The notes under the pieces are model-generated. The model was not told the DNA's origin and did no database searches. It saw only the letters and a program-made list of their open reading frames with translations. The translations under genes and the position numbers were made by a program. From the NCBI GenBank assembly GCA_001179505.1, contig CDMY01000322.1, forward strand, positions 77,495 to 107,159: a stretch of DNA of 29,665 nt. Reading direction: 5' to 3'. The stretch comes from Vitrella brassicaformis (Eukaryota; Sar; Vitrellaceae). Shown piece after piece: positions 20,901 through 29,665 of the stretch (positions are counted from its first letter, which is position 1; the number at the start of each line of letters is the position of its first letter).

Positions 20901-22308
20901 TCATTTGACGCCGCGCTTGAGCAACGTGTATGTGTGTGGGGTGGGGTGGTTACGTCAGTGCGTGTGGGGTCGGCTCCCCTGTCCATGAGCAGGTCGAAGA
21001 TGGCCCGGGAGCCCTTGGAGATGCTGCGGTGGAGCGGGGAGATGCCCTCATCCTGACAGACAGACAGACAGACACCATCCACACACATACATGGTTGTGT
21101 GTGTGTGTGTGTACCTTGTTGGTGTTGTAGTTGAGGTCAGCCCCCAGGTCCAGCAGCAGCCTCACCATCTTGATGTCCACATTGTCAATCGCATGGTCCA
21201 GCGGCCGACGATTACTCTGCACACAACCATACCATCCCATACATGGAGCCATCGCACGCACCCATATTGGCACACACACACATGCATACCTTATCTGGCG
21301 TGTCTGGGCTGATACCTCCCGCCCTGATCCACCGCTCGGCGAAGCCATAGTTGGACGCATTTACAGCCTGCACGACAAGCATGCACATGGCACATGAGGA
21401 CACACGCAGCCGAAAGGTGAGGCGGTCTGTCGACAGCAGTTCTCACGTCGTTAAGCGGCTCTCCAATGCGGTTCTCGAGAGCCAGCTCTTCTGGCGTGGC
21501 TGCAGACAGGCACACAACGGAATGCAGCTGCGCGTGTTGTGTATGTGTGTTGGGTGGCGTACGGATGTCCTCAGGCCCCTGTGTGATGAAGTAATTATAG
21601 GGGTCCCATATCTCATTCAGAAAGTGCTCGTAAGGCCACCTGTCGCGAATCATCCACGCTTAACTCACACACACAATATCGACACAGACACAATCGACAC
21701 ACGCACACACACGCGCGTGCGCTCACGCAAACAGGACCACCCCCCGTGTGTGTCGCGTACCTCCCTGGCCCTGGGTGCCTCCGCTTGACGCGATGTCTGT
21801 ATCTCCCGTGCTGTCGCCTGTGGTGGGGTTGAACTTGCCCGCCAGCTTGCTCGCCTGAGCAGACGCCGCCATCCGCTTCAGCTCCGTCAATGTGGACGTC
21901 CTGCACACAGACACACAGCAACATACACACACATCACCACCCAGATCTGGCACCCATCGGCCGCCATGCTGTTCGTCACCTCTTCTCTCGCTGCTTCCGT
22001 GGCACTTCCGGCACTTGTATGGGCGGCAGGGTCTCCACAGCTGACGACTGCATCACCGTGCTGCCTCTCCTCGCCAGCCGCTGCCGCAGCGGCGATGCAT
22101 TGAGGATGAAGGCAGATCTCGATGAGTCGTGGTGGTGGTGGTAGGCGAAGGACAGATCGTTGCAGAGCAGGACAGAGATGGCGGCAAGCATCAGCGCCAT
22201 TGAGCGAGGGATCTGCTGCAGTGGCTTCAACACATCGCCGCTTGTGCCTGTGCCTGGGGAGGGATCACTCGCCTCATGCGGCTGCGATGAATCGCGATGA
22301 TCTATCAT
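17939..22308 (-). CDS. Ankyrin-repeat protein with a signal-peptide-like N-terminus
   Basis: Twenty-two exons can be joined on the minus strand, ending at the TGA at 17939. The central part is a series of about a dozen ankyrin-type repeats, for example NKLSPLHRAAGKGHTKVVKL, with recurring LLLDAGAKPD-type ends; such repeats bind other proteins. Almost every repeat starts at an exon start, and the 17 introns from exon 4 to exon 21 are phase 0. Ahead of the repeats is a conserved-looking block, RWPYEHFLNEIWDPYNYFI. The C-terminus is a charged helix (EEEEAAYQERMAEKRQKEKL) and a Pro-rich tail. If translation starts at the ATG at 22200 rather than 22308, the protein opens with MALMLAAISVLLCNDLSFA, a good signal peptide, followed by Tyr and a Ser/Arg-rich stretch, as in proteins imported into complex plastids. 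Plastid location is inference. The gene sits head to head with the right BTB/TLDc copy. Confidence 0.8.
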
Positions 22309-22599
22309 CCACCTTTTTCCTCCAAACTGCCGAGATTTGCGAGCTTTGAGCTTGCAGAGAAGGAGTCATTCTGCTCATTCTGAGCTTAGCGAGGCTAGCG
22401 AGAGCATTAGGGTGACACAGACGGTCACCTCTGTTGATATTCGCTGAGTTTGAGAATCGGCACTCATCCCATCTGCCGCTGTTATACCGCTCTCGCCAGC
22501 AGATCATCACATCCGCCGTGAAGTGCCCGTCGGCCGCCACCACGGGCACAGCAGGCGGCATCCACAGGCCAGCAGAGGAGATGAGCGGCCGGCCGGCCG
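22309..22599. promoter_or_regulatory. Head-to-head promoter interval (ankyrin gene / right BTB-TLDc copy)
   Basis: Some 290 bp between two divergent start codons. It holds TGCGAGCT at 22338-22345, followed by GAGCTTGCAGAG, a segment resembling one in the 27139-27328 interval. The last 60 bp or so before 22600 are homologous to the coding start of the left BTB/TLDc copy, so part of this interval is former coding sequence. Confidence 0.4.
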
Positions 22600-25013
22600 A
22601 TGCTGCTCAATGCCGGCGGCTTCGTCATGGCGTTCCCTCGGGATGTGCTGCTGTGCGAGGGGCTGCGGGACACCTGCCTGGCGGTGCTGCTGAACCGCTT
22701 CGACAGCTGGATGATCACAGACGACAATCGCATTCACTTCATTGACGCAGACCCCTTCTACTTCATCTGGTGAGGGGGAGGGAGGGAAGCAACACGATGG
22801 CTGACAGGCAGCAGCACTCCCCGTGTGTGTGTTCAGGTTGGCTGTGAAGCTTCGTTACCTGAGCTGCAGCCGCATCGACGTGAGTGAGATCATCGAGGGC
22901 TGCCCCGCACTGGCCTTCTACCACGACCGATTCTTCGCCAAGACGGCCGTCACCATCGAGCCGCAACACGGTGACCACGACAGCGAGGCGTTCCGGGGCT
23001 TCATGGCCGTCATGGGGCCGTTCATCAGCTCATCGGTGGCGGGCGGGACGGGCGGCAGTGAGGTGCTGAGTGTGCCTGTGGCGGATGGCGGTGTGGTGGC
23101 CACGACCGACGCGACGCTGGCCGACTACAGCATACTGCACGACCGATTCATCAAGTAGGTCTACAGGCGGAGATGAGATGGCGTGGTGGTCATCTTGGGC
23201 ACCGTGTGTGTGTGTGTGTGTGTGTGTGTGCAGGTATGGGCCCGTCGCGGATGTGTCGGCAGACACCTTCCACAAGTAACACACCACAGCAGCAGCCAGG
23301 CGACACACGAAATCTCCATGTGTGTGTGGTGTGTGCAGGGTGGTGGATTACGTTCGTCGCATTTGGTTGGCCCCCGACGCCGCCACGCCGCTGCCGACGA
23401 GCAGTTGGCCTGACGAGCTGCTGTATGCCTGTGACATGTACGGCCTCATGGAGCCGGTGTACCTCTCGATGATCGGCAAATCCCACAGCCACATCAAATG
23501 CCTCTTCAAGTGAATCACAACACACATTAGGGGGGACGCAGGAGGGAGATGCCATGTGTTGATTTGGGTGCCTTTGTGTGTCAGGAGTTCGTCTGACGGC
23601 GGAGAGTTTGGCACTCTGGTAGAGCGAGTGGCGGGTGTGAGCGGCCTGCTGTTTGTCATCGAGGACGAGAAGCAGCACACCATCGCCTGCCACATCGACG
23701 GGCCCCTCAGCCCCCCGGCTGACCCCACATCAGCACTGCTCACCGGCTGCCCCATGACCTTCTACTCCATCAATGGGCCATTTGAGGAGGGCGGCATCGC
23801 CAAGATCACCGTGCCGCCTGGCGACCAGCGGGTGATGGTCGCCGGCACAGAGGGGGCGGTGATTGGCACCAAGGGCGGGGCTGGCAAGGTGTCCATCGGT
23901 GGGGGCCGCCTGTGGCTGGGGTATGGGAAAGGTAGTCCGGGTGGCGACCTGCGCAGCTGCAGTCATTGGGTGGAGAGGGATGAGCTGCCCGACGACAAGA
24001 CGTACGTGGGCACCTTCGACGAGGAGGGACGGGCCACCCTGGCTGCCAGCCACTACTTCACAGCCCAGCGACTGGAGGTCTACCAGGTCAGACCGACACA
24101 TCAAGTGGACGAACGTCATCATGTCGATGTGACGTCTGTGTCCATGTGCGTCTGTGTGTGTGTGTGTCTGTTCAGGTGTGCAGCACTCTCCCGGCCGACC
24201 ACTTCCTCCCCGCCTATGACCTGCAGGCCCTCATCGACACGACCCGCCACATAGGCATGACCGCACAGCTGCTCTACAAGTGGGTCAGCCAAAGATGGGC
24301 CGCCGGCAGTGACGTGATCATCGTATCTCTCTCCTGTCTGTCCGGCTGTGTCAGGGGCGAGCGTGACGGCTGGGCCCACACAACCATGGCGGCCAAGGTG
24401 GGCGAGGCGGCCGACCTGCTGATGCTCTTCAAAGACACCGGCAGCCACACCTTCGCCAGCCACATCGAGGGACAGCTCAAGCAGCCGGCCGACCCCACTC
24501 GAGTGGAGACGACACTCTGCCCCGTGACCCTCTACTCCATCAGTGGCGCCTTCGAGGAGGGCGGCATCACCAAGAGCACCGTGCCACAAAACAAGCAGGG
24601 TGTAATAGTAGCCGGCACAGAAGGGGCGGTGAAGGACAGCAAGGGTTGGGCTGGCAAGGTAGCCATCGGTGGCGGTCGCCTGTGGCTGTGGTTGGGGATT
24701 GGGGAGGATGGGCGGCCGGCTGGCGACCTCCGCCGCTGCCATCAGTTGGTGGAGAGGGATGAGCTGCCCGACGACAAGACGTACGTGGGCAGCATCAAAG
24801 AGGACAGATGGGCCACCTTAGCTGCCAGCCTCTTCTTCACGTGTGTCGATTTGGAGATCTACACACTGCAGGTCAGAGGGGCGGAGGGCGGCACATGAGT
24901 GTTTCCCCTGTGGTGATTGTGCTGGGCTGTCTCTGTCTCTCTGTGTTCAGGTGCCGGATGGCTGGCAGTGGCTGAGTGCGGTGGCCGACATCGTGCTCTC
25001 ACAATCGACATGA
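22600..25013 (+). CDS. BTB-BTB-TLDc-TLDc protein (right long copy), altered start
   Basis: Exons 22600-22769, 22837-23154, 23234-23275, 23339-23509, 23585-24086, 24176-24279, 24355-24871 and 24951-25013 give 628 codons plus stop. Internal exons 2, 3, 4, 6 and 7 have the same lengths as in the left copy (318, 42, 171, 104 and 517 nt); exon 5 is 6 nt shorter. All splice phases agree and the frame stays open, which argues for recent function. The N-terminus differs: an extra GGCC in 22587-22598 shifts the frame relative to the left copy, and the equivalent of the upstream ATG is GTG at 22518. Translation would have to start at 22600, cutting off the N-terminal tail and leaving NAGG instead of NVGG at the first BTB strand. 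The protein ends VPDGWQWLSAVADIVLSQST. It may be a shortened functional copy or an early pseudogene. Confidence 0.75.
23204..23230 (+). repeat. (TG)n intronic tract
   Basis: Pure GT/TG run ending at the CAG acceptor of the 42-nt exon 3 (23234-23275), equivalent to 11067-11096 in the left copy. Confidence 0.85.
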
Positions 25014-25587
25014 GTGGTGAGAGCTGTCTGTCGAGGGGCCGGCGGAGGGAATGAATGGGCAAATTAGCGGCTGTATTTGTCCAGTCGGCAGGCGTCGGAT
25101 GCCCACGGCTATGCATCGGATGTGACGCTGTCCTTATGCAGCTGCGCCGTGGTGTCACTCGTGTGCCACTCGTGTGCTGCATGGCTGCCTGCATTCTGCC
25201 CGCTTGAATAGACATGCCATCCAGGGAGAATCCGTTGAAGGCTGCCACACGATCGATGTGCCGTGCCAGGGAGGTCACACAGAGACAGACAGCCTTGCCG
25301 ACCCTTGCCGACAGGCCCGGTGGCCAGGAGGGCGTTGTTGACAAATATATGGGAAAGACCATGCAGAATCGGCGCGTGTGTATGTGATGGTCAATTCGTC
25401 ACTGTGGGAATCGGTCGATCGAAACTGGACACCTACTAGAAACAACACCAACAGTCGTACAACCAACGCACGACCCAACACTTCTCCCAAGCCACGCTGC
25501 ACAGCACCCACCCCATCTGCTCATCACACCCCGTCTGTCTACACTGCTGCCAGCTGAGCGACTCATCGGCCGCTCACTCTGTCTATT
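25014..25587. other. Convergent 3' region, no gene seen
   Basis: Lies between the stops of the right BTB/TLDc copy and the sphingomyelinase-like gene. The first 30 bp or so after the stop still resemble the sequence after the stop of the partial copy at the right window edge, after which similarity is lost. No motif-bearing frame was found. Confidence 0.5.
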
Positions 25588-27138
25588 CTACACCGCCTCT
25601 GTCCTGCGGATGGCGAAGTCGGCCACGATGCCGTAGTGATCCGACACGATGCTCTGTCGGTCCTTGAAGATGACGCTCGCCGACAGCAGCCGCAGCACCG
25701 ATGAGGCGTGCAGGCCCCTGGACGACTTGCCCGACGGGCTCGGGGACTCCGCCCACGGCACAGCCTGCCACGAGAGAGAGAAAGAGAGAGTGAAAGGCAC
25801 ACACGATGAATGCAGTACTTGCAGGGAGAGAAGGAAGGCCAGCGGCGTCGTGTGTGTGTTTTTTGGGGTGTTTTAGTTACATACCTGTCTGTAGACGATG
25901 TAGTCGTTTCGCTGGTCTGGTTCTGCCAGCCAGCCCCTGGTGAGTGGGTTGTCGCCGCTCCACGAGCACTCATGTCGGCCGCACTCGATCAGCGCATCCT
26001 TCCACACATCGCCATCGCCGCCCTCACCCTGCAGCATTTCCTGCATCTCCGGCTGGTCTACGTCTGCGTTGGTGTCGGCGCAGAGAATCACCGGCACACA
26101 CCCGTTGCCAGTGATCGTCCGCACCAACTCACGCACCTGATTGACCACACAGCAGAGCGCAAAGAAAGAAAAGAACACCATTCATTCAGTCCCCTCTCTC
26201 CCCATGCATCTCTCTCTCCCCATCCACATTTCCATGCCCCACCTGGTAGATGCGGTTGGGATGCGCCACTCCGATGGCCAGTGCCGAGCAGGCAATCTTG
26301 ACCCTCATGGCTGAGTGCTGCGGCTCTCCGTGTGATGAGCGGGGGGCAGGGGGGCCTTGGGAAGCCGGAAACAGAGGGCCGAGCGACTGCGGCAAGCCGT
26401 GTGTGCGCTGCGAGAGGGTGGCGAGGATGAAGCCGCGAGGGCGGAAGAAGCAGGTCTCGGCCACACAGCCGAAGTACGAGTACAACACCGTCTGCAACAC
26501 GTACGCAATCCTTCCTCCATCTCCATCCGTCCATCTCTACTGGTCCCCCACCCACCTGATATGTGAGTGCCTGGATGGTGACCTCCTCAACCGCGAATCG
26601 CGATGACCGCACGAGCACCAGCAGGCCCAGGCAGTCATTGCACGATGCCCAGGGGAAGGCGATGGCCCGCACGCGAGGAGGGAGGCAGCAGGTGACGACG
26701 CAGCAGACGCTGGACAGCACGGGCCAGACGTACTTGAAGACCAGGTTGCTGATGGGCTGCAGGATGGAGAAGCCGTGCCGGCCCAGCTGGTGTGCTGAGA
26801 TGGGCGTGTAGTCGGGAAACCCTTCGATGTACCGCTTCTGCACCTGGACGTCAAAGCACTCCTGAACAAACAGCAAGACAGACAGGAAGGACAACACACG
26901 ACACGCAGAATGGCAATGGCATGGCATGAGATCTGTGATGTTTGTTCTCCCTCGGCCTTGGTTCTTCCCTCCCTCCCTCCCTCCCTGTCACCTGCAGGCT
27001 GATGACGTCAGCGTTCTGTTCGCGGATGAGCTGGATCTGCTTCGAGAGGCGGCTGTCGTCCATCATAAACTTGCCGCAGAAGACGTTGAGCGTGAGGACG
27101 CGCAGAGGCACACCCTCGTCGCTGACATCGGACGCCAT
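25588..27138 (-). CDS. Endonuclease/exonuclease/phosphatase-fold protein, neutral-sphingomyelinase-like
   Basis: Five exons, 27138-26992, 26861-26556, 26491-26243, 26136-25885 and 25764-25588, all joined at phase 0, give 376 residues. The active-site motifs of the DNase I-like fold occur in order: LTLNVFCG (Asn) near residue 14, DVISLQE with the metal-binding Glu at an exon junction (about residue 50), CADTNAD (Asp/Asn) at about 254, WSGDNPLT at about 293, RNDYIVY at about 309, and SDHYGIVADF with the catalytic His at about 360. WSGDNPLT followed by RNDYI resembles neutral sphingomyelinases, which split sphingomyelin or inositol-phosphosphingolipids into ceramide and a phosphorylated head group. 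The fold is clear; the substrate is less so, since other phosphodiesterases share it. A hydrophobic stretch at about residues 82-110 could anchor it to a membrane; there is no C-terminal membrane pair. The length is close to the catalytic core of the family. Confidence 0.8.
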
Positions 27139-27328
27139 CGCCTCGTCAGCCGAGGCGTCTACCAGACAGGCTCTGCTACTTCAGGAACGCATTTTCCAGC
27201 TTGCAGACTCTCAGTGAGCCTCTCAAGTGCTTTAAGATAGAGACTGAGCCTCTTCGCGGGGACACCAACTTGCGAGCTTAAGTCAGCATCAAGAGTTTAC
27301 GCTTGGCCATTGTTTTCCTCCGTGTGTG
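27139..27328. promoter_or_regulatory. Head-to-head promoter interval (sphingomyelinase-like / GT90 genes)
   Basis: 190 bp between two divergent ATGs. It contains CAGCTTGCAGACTCTC near 27198 and TGCGAGCT at 27271-27278, both echoed in the 22309-22599 interval. Promoter function is inferred from position. Confidence 0.4.
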
Positions 27329-29078
27329 ATGTTGAAGACGTGTATGGTGTCACTTGCTGCTGTGGTATTGACGGCTGTCGCCTACTTCGGCGTGCAGGTT
27401 CATCATGCGACCAGACAACGGCTCCTCAGCGGCCTGGCACATCGTCCTGCTCCGTCATCGGGGAATGGACACAACTTCACAGCAAGGGGCTTGCTGCGCG
27501 GTGGACGGATTATGCTGCAAGACAATGGTGGTGCGTCGGAATCGGAGATTCCTGGTGGAAACACCAGCGCTTTTGAGATGGCCTACACGGATTTCTATAA
27601 CAGACCCATCCCTTCCGCACTCGTCGACAAGTGGTGGCTCTATGCAGAATCACACAATTGCTCAACGGAGCCCAGCCACTATGCCAACGTGGACCATCAG
27701 CTGGAGTCTTTTCGCAGCCAGCAGACCTACACAAGGCCCGGCATCACCAATGAGATGGTTGAGAGCGCGGCAAACGCACAGAGGACTGTTCTCTGGCAGG
27801 TATGATATATGGACTCGGGAAGAAAAAACTACCAAAGACAAACGATCGTTTTGTGTCAGGTGAAGAAAGGCGAGTTATCTCATGTGCGAGGGGACGTCTA
27901 CTTCTGGGGGAGCGGCCCCTGGCGAAACGAGCTTCTTGGGCCGATTGCAGCACTGTTGCCGGACATGCTGATAGCGACGAATCTCCTAGATGAGCCACGC
28001 GCCCTGCGGCCGGCGAATGAGAGCATCGAGCGGCCTGGTCGAGTGGCCTTTGTGGGCGGGAGCGCTGCTGAGGCCATCAGGCCATCCTGCCCCAACGAAA
28101 CGGCTTTATATGAATCAACCGTTGGCTTCTTCGTCAGCCCTGCCACGTTCGATGCCCGCCGCGGTCTGCTACCCATCCTCTCTCGCACGCGCGTGTCGCC
28201 ATGCTTTGTGGACATTGTGAGTTCGTTCTATCCTGGCGAGTGGGCTCCTAGAAGTGAGCCCTTGACCAGATGGGAAGACAAAGTGGGCAAGTTGGTTTGG
28301 CGTGGGTCCAACACGGGATGCCAGTGGACCAATGCAAACGATTTGCTGTGGAAGTGTGAGAGGGGGAGACTGGTGAAGCTGTTCGGCCAGAACAACAAGA
28401 ATGCAACTCTGAAGGATGTTGGCGACGAGATGCGGGCGCACGGCCTACTGTCGGATCAGGACAAGTGGCCGTCGGGCAAGTGGGCGTCATCGCGTGTGGG
28501 AGACCTCTTCGATGTGGCCATGACGGGCTACGGGCAGTGCAGCACGCCATCCATTTGCTCACAGCTGGAGAGCGTTCTGGGGACAGCCAAGCCGATGCCG
28601 GTTGAGGGCTATTTCGATTACAAGTATGTCCTGCATGTCGATGGCAACTCGTACTCGCGCAGACTGGTCAGCCTACTGCGCTCGAACTCCCTTGTCTTCA
28701 TCTCGGTGAGCAACCACGAAAGAGGGCCTTACACTCTCTGACTTTTCTCTCCGTCAGACGGCTTTTGAGACGTGGATGGACGGGTGGCTGCAGCCGTGGG
28801 TGCACTTCGTTTCTGTCTCTCCCTCACTCACGGACCTGCCTTCAAAGCTGCTGTGGGCACTGGAGCACGACGACGAGGCGCGGCAGATAGCCCAGACCGC
28901 CCAGGGGTTCGCTGCGTCCCATCTGCGGCCCGTGGATTTCTCCTGCTATCTGGCGTGGCTGCTGATCGAGTATGAGAGCCTTTTTAGACCGAGACAGCGG
29001 CCGAGAGACCCTGGGCCTTCCATGTCACAAGGCGGCATTCTAAGGCATCTGAAGATATCAAGGCCGAGCAGAGTTTGA
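27329..29078 (+). CDS. GT90/CAP10-type glycosyltransferase, type II membrane protein
   Basis: Exons 27329-27799, 27860-28705 and 28758-29078 (both introns phase 0) give 545 residues. The N-terminus has a short cytoplasmic end and one hydrophobic anchor (about residues 5-22, VSLAAVVLTAVAYFGV), followed by a Ser/Gly-rich stem with N-glycosylation sequons such as NFT and NCS, the usual build of a Golgi glycosyltransferase. The catalytic part shows GT90 family signatures: KLVWRGSNTGCQW near residue 305 and YFDYKYVLHVDGNSYSRR near 415, followed by LLRSNSLVF and a TWMDGWLQPWVHFV segment. GT90 enzymes include fungal CAP10 and animal POGLUT, which transfer xylose or glucose to glycans or proteins; the donor sugar here cannot be told. 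ATG at 27329 is the first in frame. The gene is head to head with the sphingomyelinase-like gene. Confidence 0.85.
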
Positions 29079-29547
29079 TGATGATTTCGTCTTGGAATGA
29101 CCCTTTCCTGATGAAGCAGGGCAAGACCGAGACTTGCAAGAAATCGGCTTGTGATGTCAGTTGAGACGGTTGGCTTCGGCATGAATGGATGTGTGTGATC
29201 TCCCTGGCACATCGATCGTGTGGCAGCCTTCTGTCACGTAATGGATGTATGCTTCATGCAAGCGATGGAGTGTCGAAACATGACTACACAGGCAGGCGAG
29301 CATGCAGCACACCCGTGACCCCACGGCCACACACATGAACCAAACAAGAAGGTGATGAATGAAAAAGGCAGATATACACACATCAACGCCTACGCAGCAT
29401 TTGTATACAGACAGCGTCACATCGAAGACAATACATCCGAAGCGGAAGGAACGGGCCATCGATGCACTCGCTCCTCCGCCTGCCGACTATCCTAATGCAC
29501 TCACTGGCTACTCTCTCCGCTCCCCTCCGCCCCTCCACAGACAGCTC
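29079..29547. other. Convergent 3' region, no gene seen
   Basis: Between the GT90 stop and the partial BTB/TLDc copy. The last 100 bp or so (about 29475-29547) closely resemble 9215-9285 beyond the equivalent point of the left BTB/TLDc copy, so the duplication between those two copies includes 3' flank. No coding motif seen. Confidence 0.5.
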
Positions 29548-29610
29548 TCATGTCGATTGTGAGAGCACTATGTCGGCCACCGCACTCAGCCACTGCCAGC
29601 CATCCGGCAC
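29548..29610 (-). CDS. Last exon of a third BTB/TLDc paralogue, rest outside the window
   Basis: On the minus strand, after a CAG acceptor at 29613-29611, 63 nt encode VPDGWQWLSAVADIVLSQST and a TGA. This is identical in protein sequence and length to exon 8 of the right long copy and clearly related to the start of exon 8 of the left copy. The bases up to 29665 would be intron. The body of the gene lies beyond the right edge, so whether it is intact cannot be judged. Confidence 0.75.
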   Translation of the reverse strand: MPDGWQWLSAVADIVLSQST

Positions 29611-29665
29611 CTGAACACACACAGATACAACCAGGAGGGCAACGGAATCCAAACACTCATCTGCA

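Noticed and set aside
1-29665. tRNA, rRNA or other structured RNA genes
   Set aside because: No cloverleaf or conserved rRNA stretch was recognised on either strand by eye; a covariance-model search could still find small RNAs.

Overview
The window is nuclear DNA from an intron-dense, GC-rich protist. Nearly every gene is cut into short exons by 50-110 nt GT-AG introns, many carrying (TG)n runs just before the acceptor. The mix of ankyrin, BTB/TLDc, GT90, hexose-transporter and sphingomyelinase-type genes, plus a possible plastid leader on one protein, fits an alveolate alga. The closest match I can think of is the chromerid Vitrella brassicaformis. That is an inference from gene style and content, not a database result.

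Layout, left to right: the 5' two-thirds of an MFS hexose transporter (minus, 1-2424, runs off the left edge); head to head with it, a 24-exon helical-repeat protein with a very long low-complexity tail (plus, 2620-8368); a BTB-BTB-TLDc-TLDc gene (minus, 9147-11776); a degraded kinase-like locus (minus, about 12180-15018) that holds an inverted-repeat transposable element with an assembly gap at its centre (13558-14471); a shorter BTB-BTB-TLDc gene (plus, 15046-17089); a 324-bp palindromic minisatellite (17324-17647); a 22-exon ankyrin-repeat gene (minus, 17939-22308); a second BTB-BTB-TLDc-TLDc gene in opposite orientation to the first (plus, 22600-25013); an endonuclease/exonuclease/phosphatase-fold, neutral-sphingomyelinase-like gene (minus, 25588-27138); a GT90/CAP10-type glycosyltransferase gene (plus, 27329-29078); and the last exon of a third long BTB/TLDc paralogue (minus, 29548-29610), which continues past the right edge.

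The most distinctive content is this local BTB/TLDc family: four loci in about 20 kb, with paired KCTD-type BTB modules joined to one or two TLDc domains. The two complete long copies share almost all exon lengths and differ by a start-region frameshift in one and a lost stop codon in the other. Other structural points are: per-gene uniformity of intron phase (15 consecutive phase-2 introns in the low-complexity gene, 17 consecutive phase-0 introns in the ankyrin gene); a shared octamer TGCGAGCT in four gene-start intervals; and two separate large inverted repeats. Genes are often arranged head to head with 190-290 bp between start codons, which suggests shared two-way promoters. No operon, tRNA, rRNA or CRISPR was seen.
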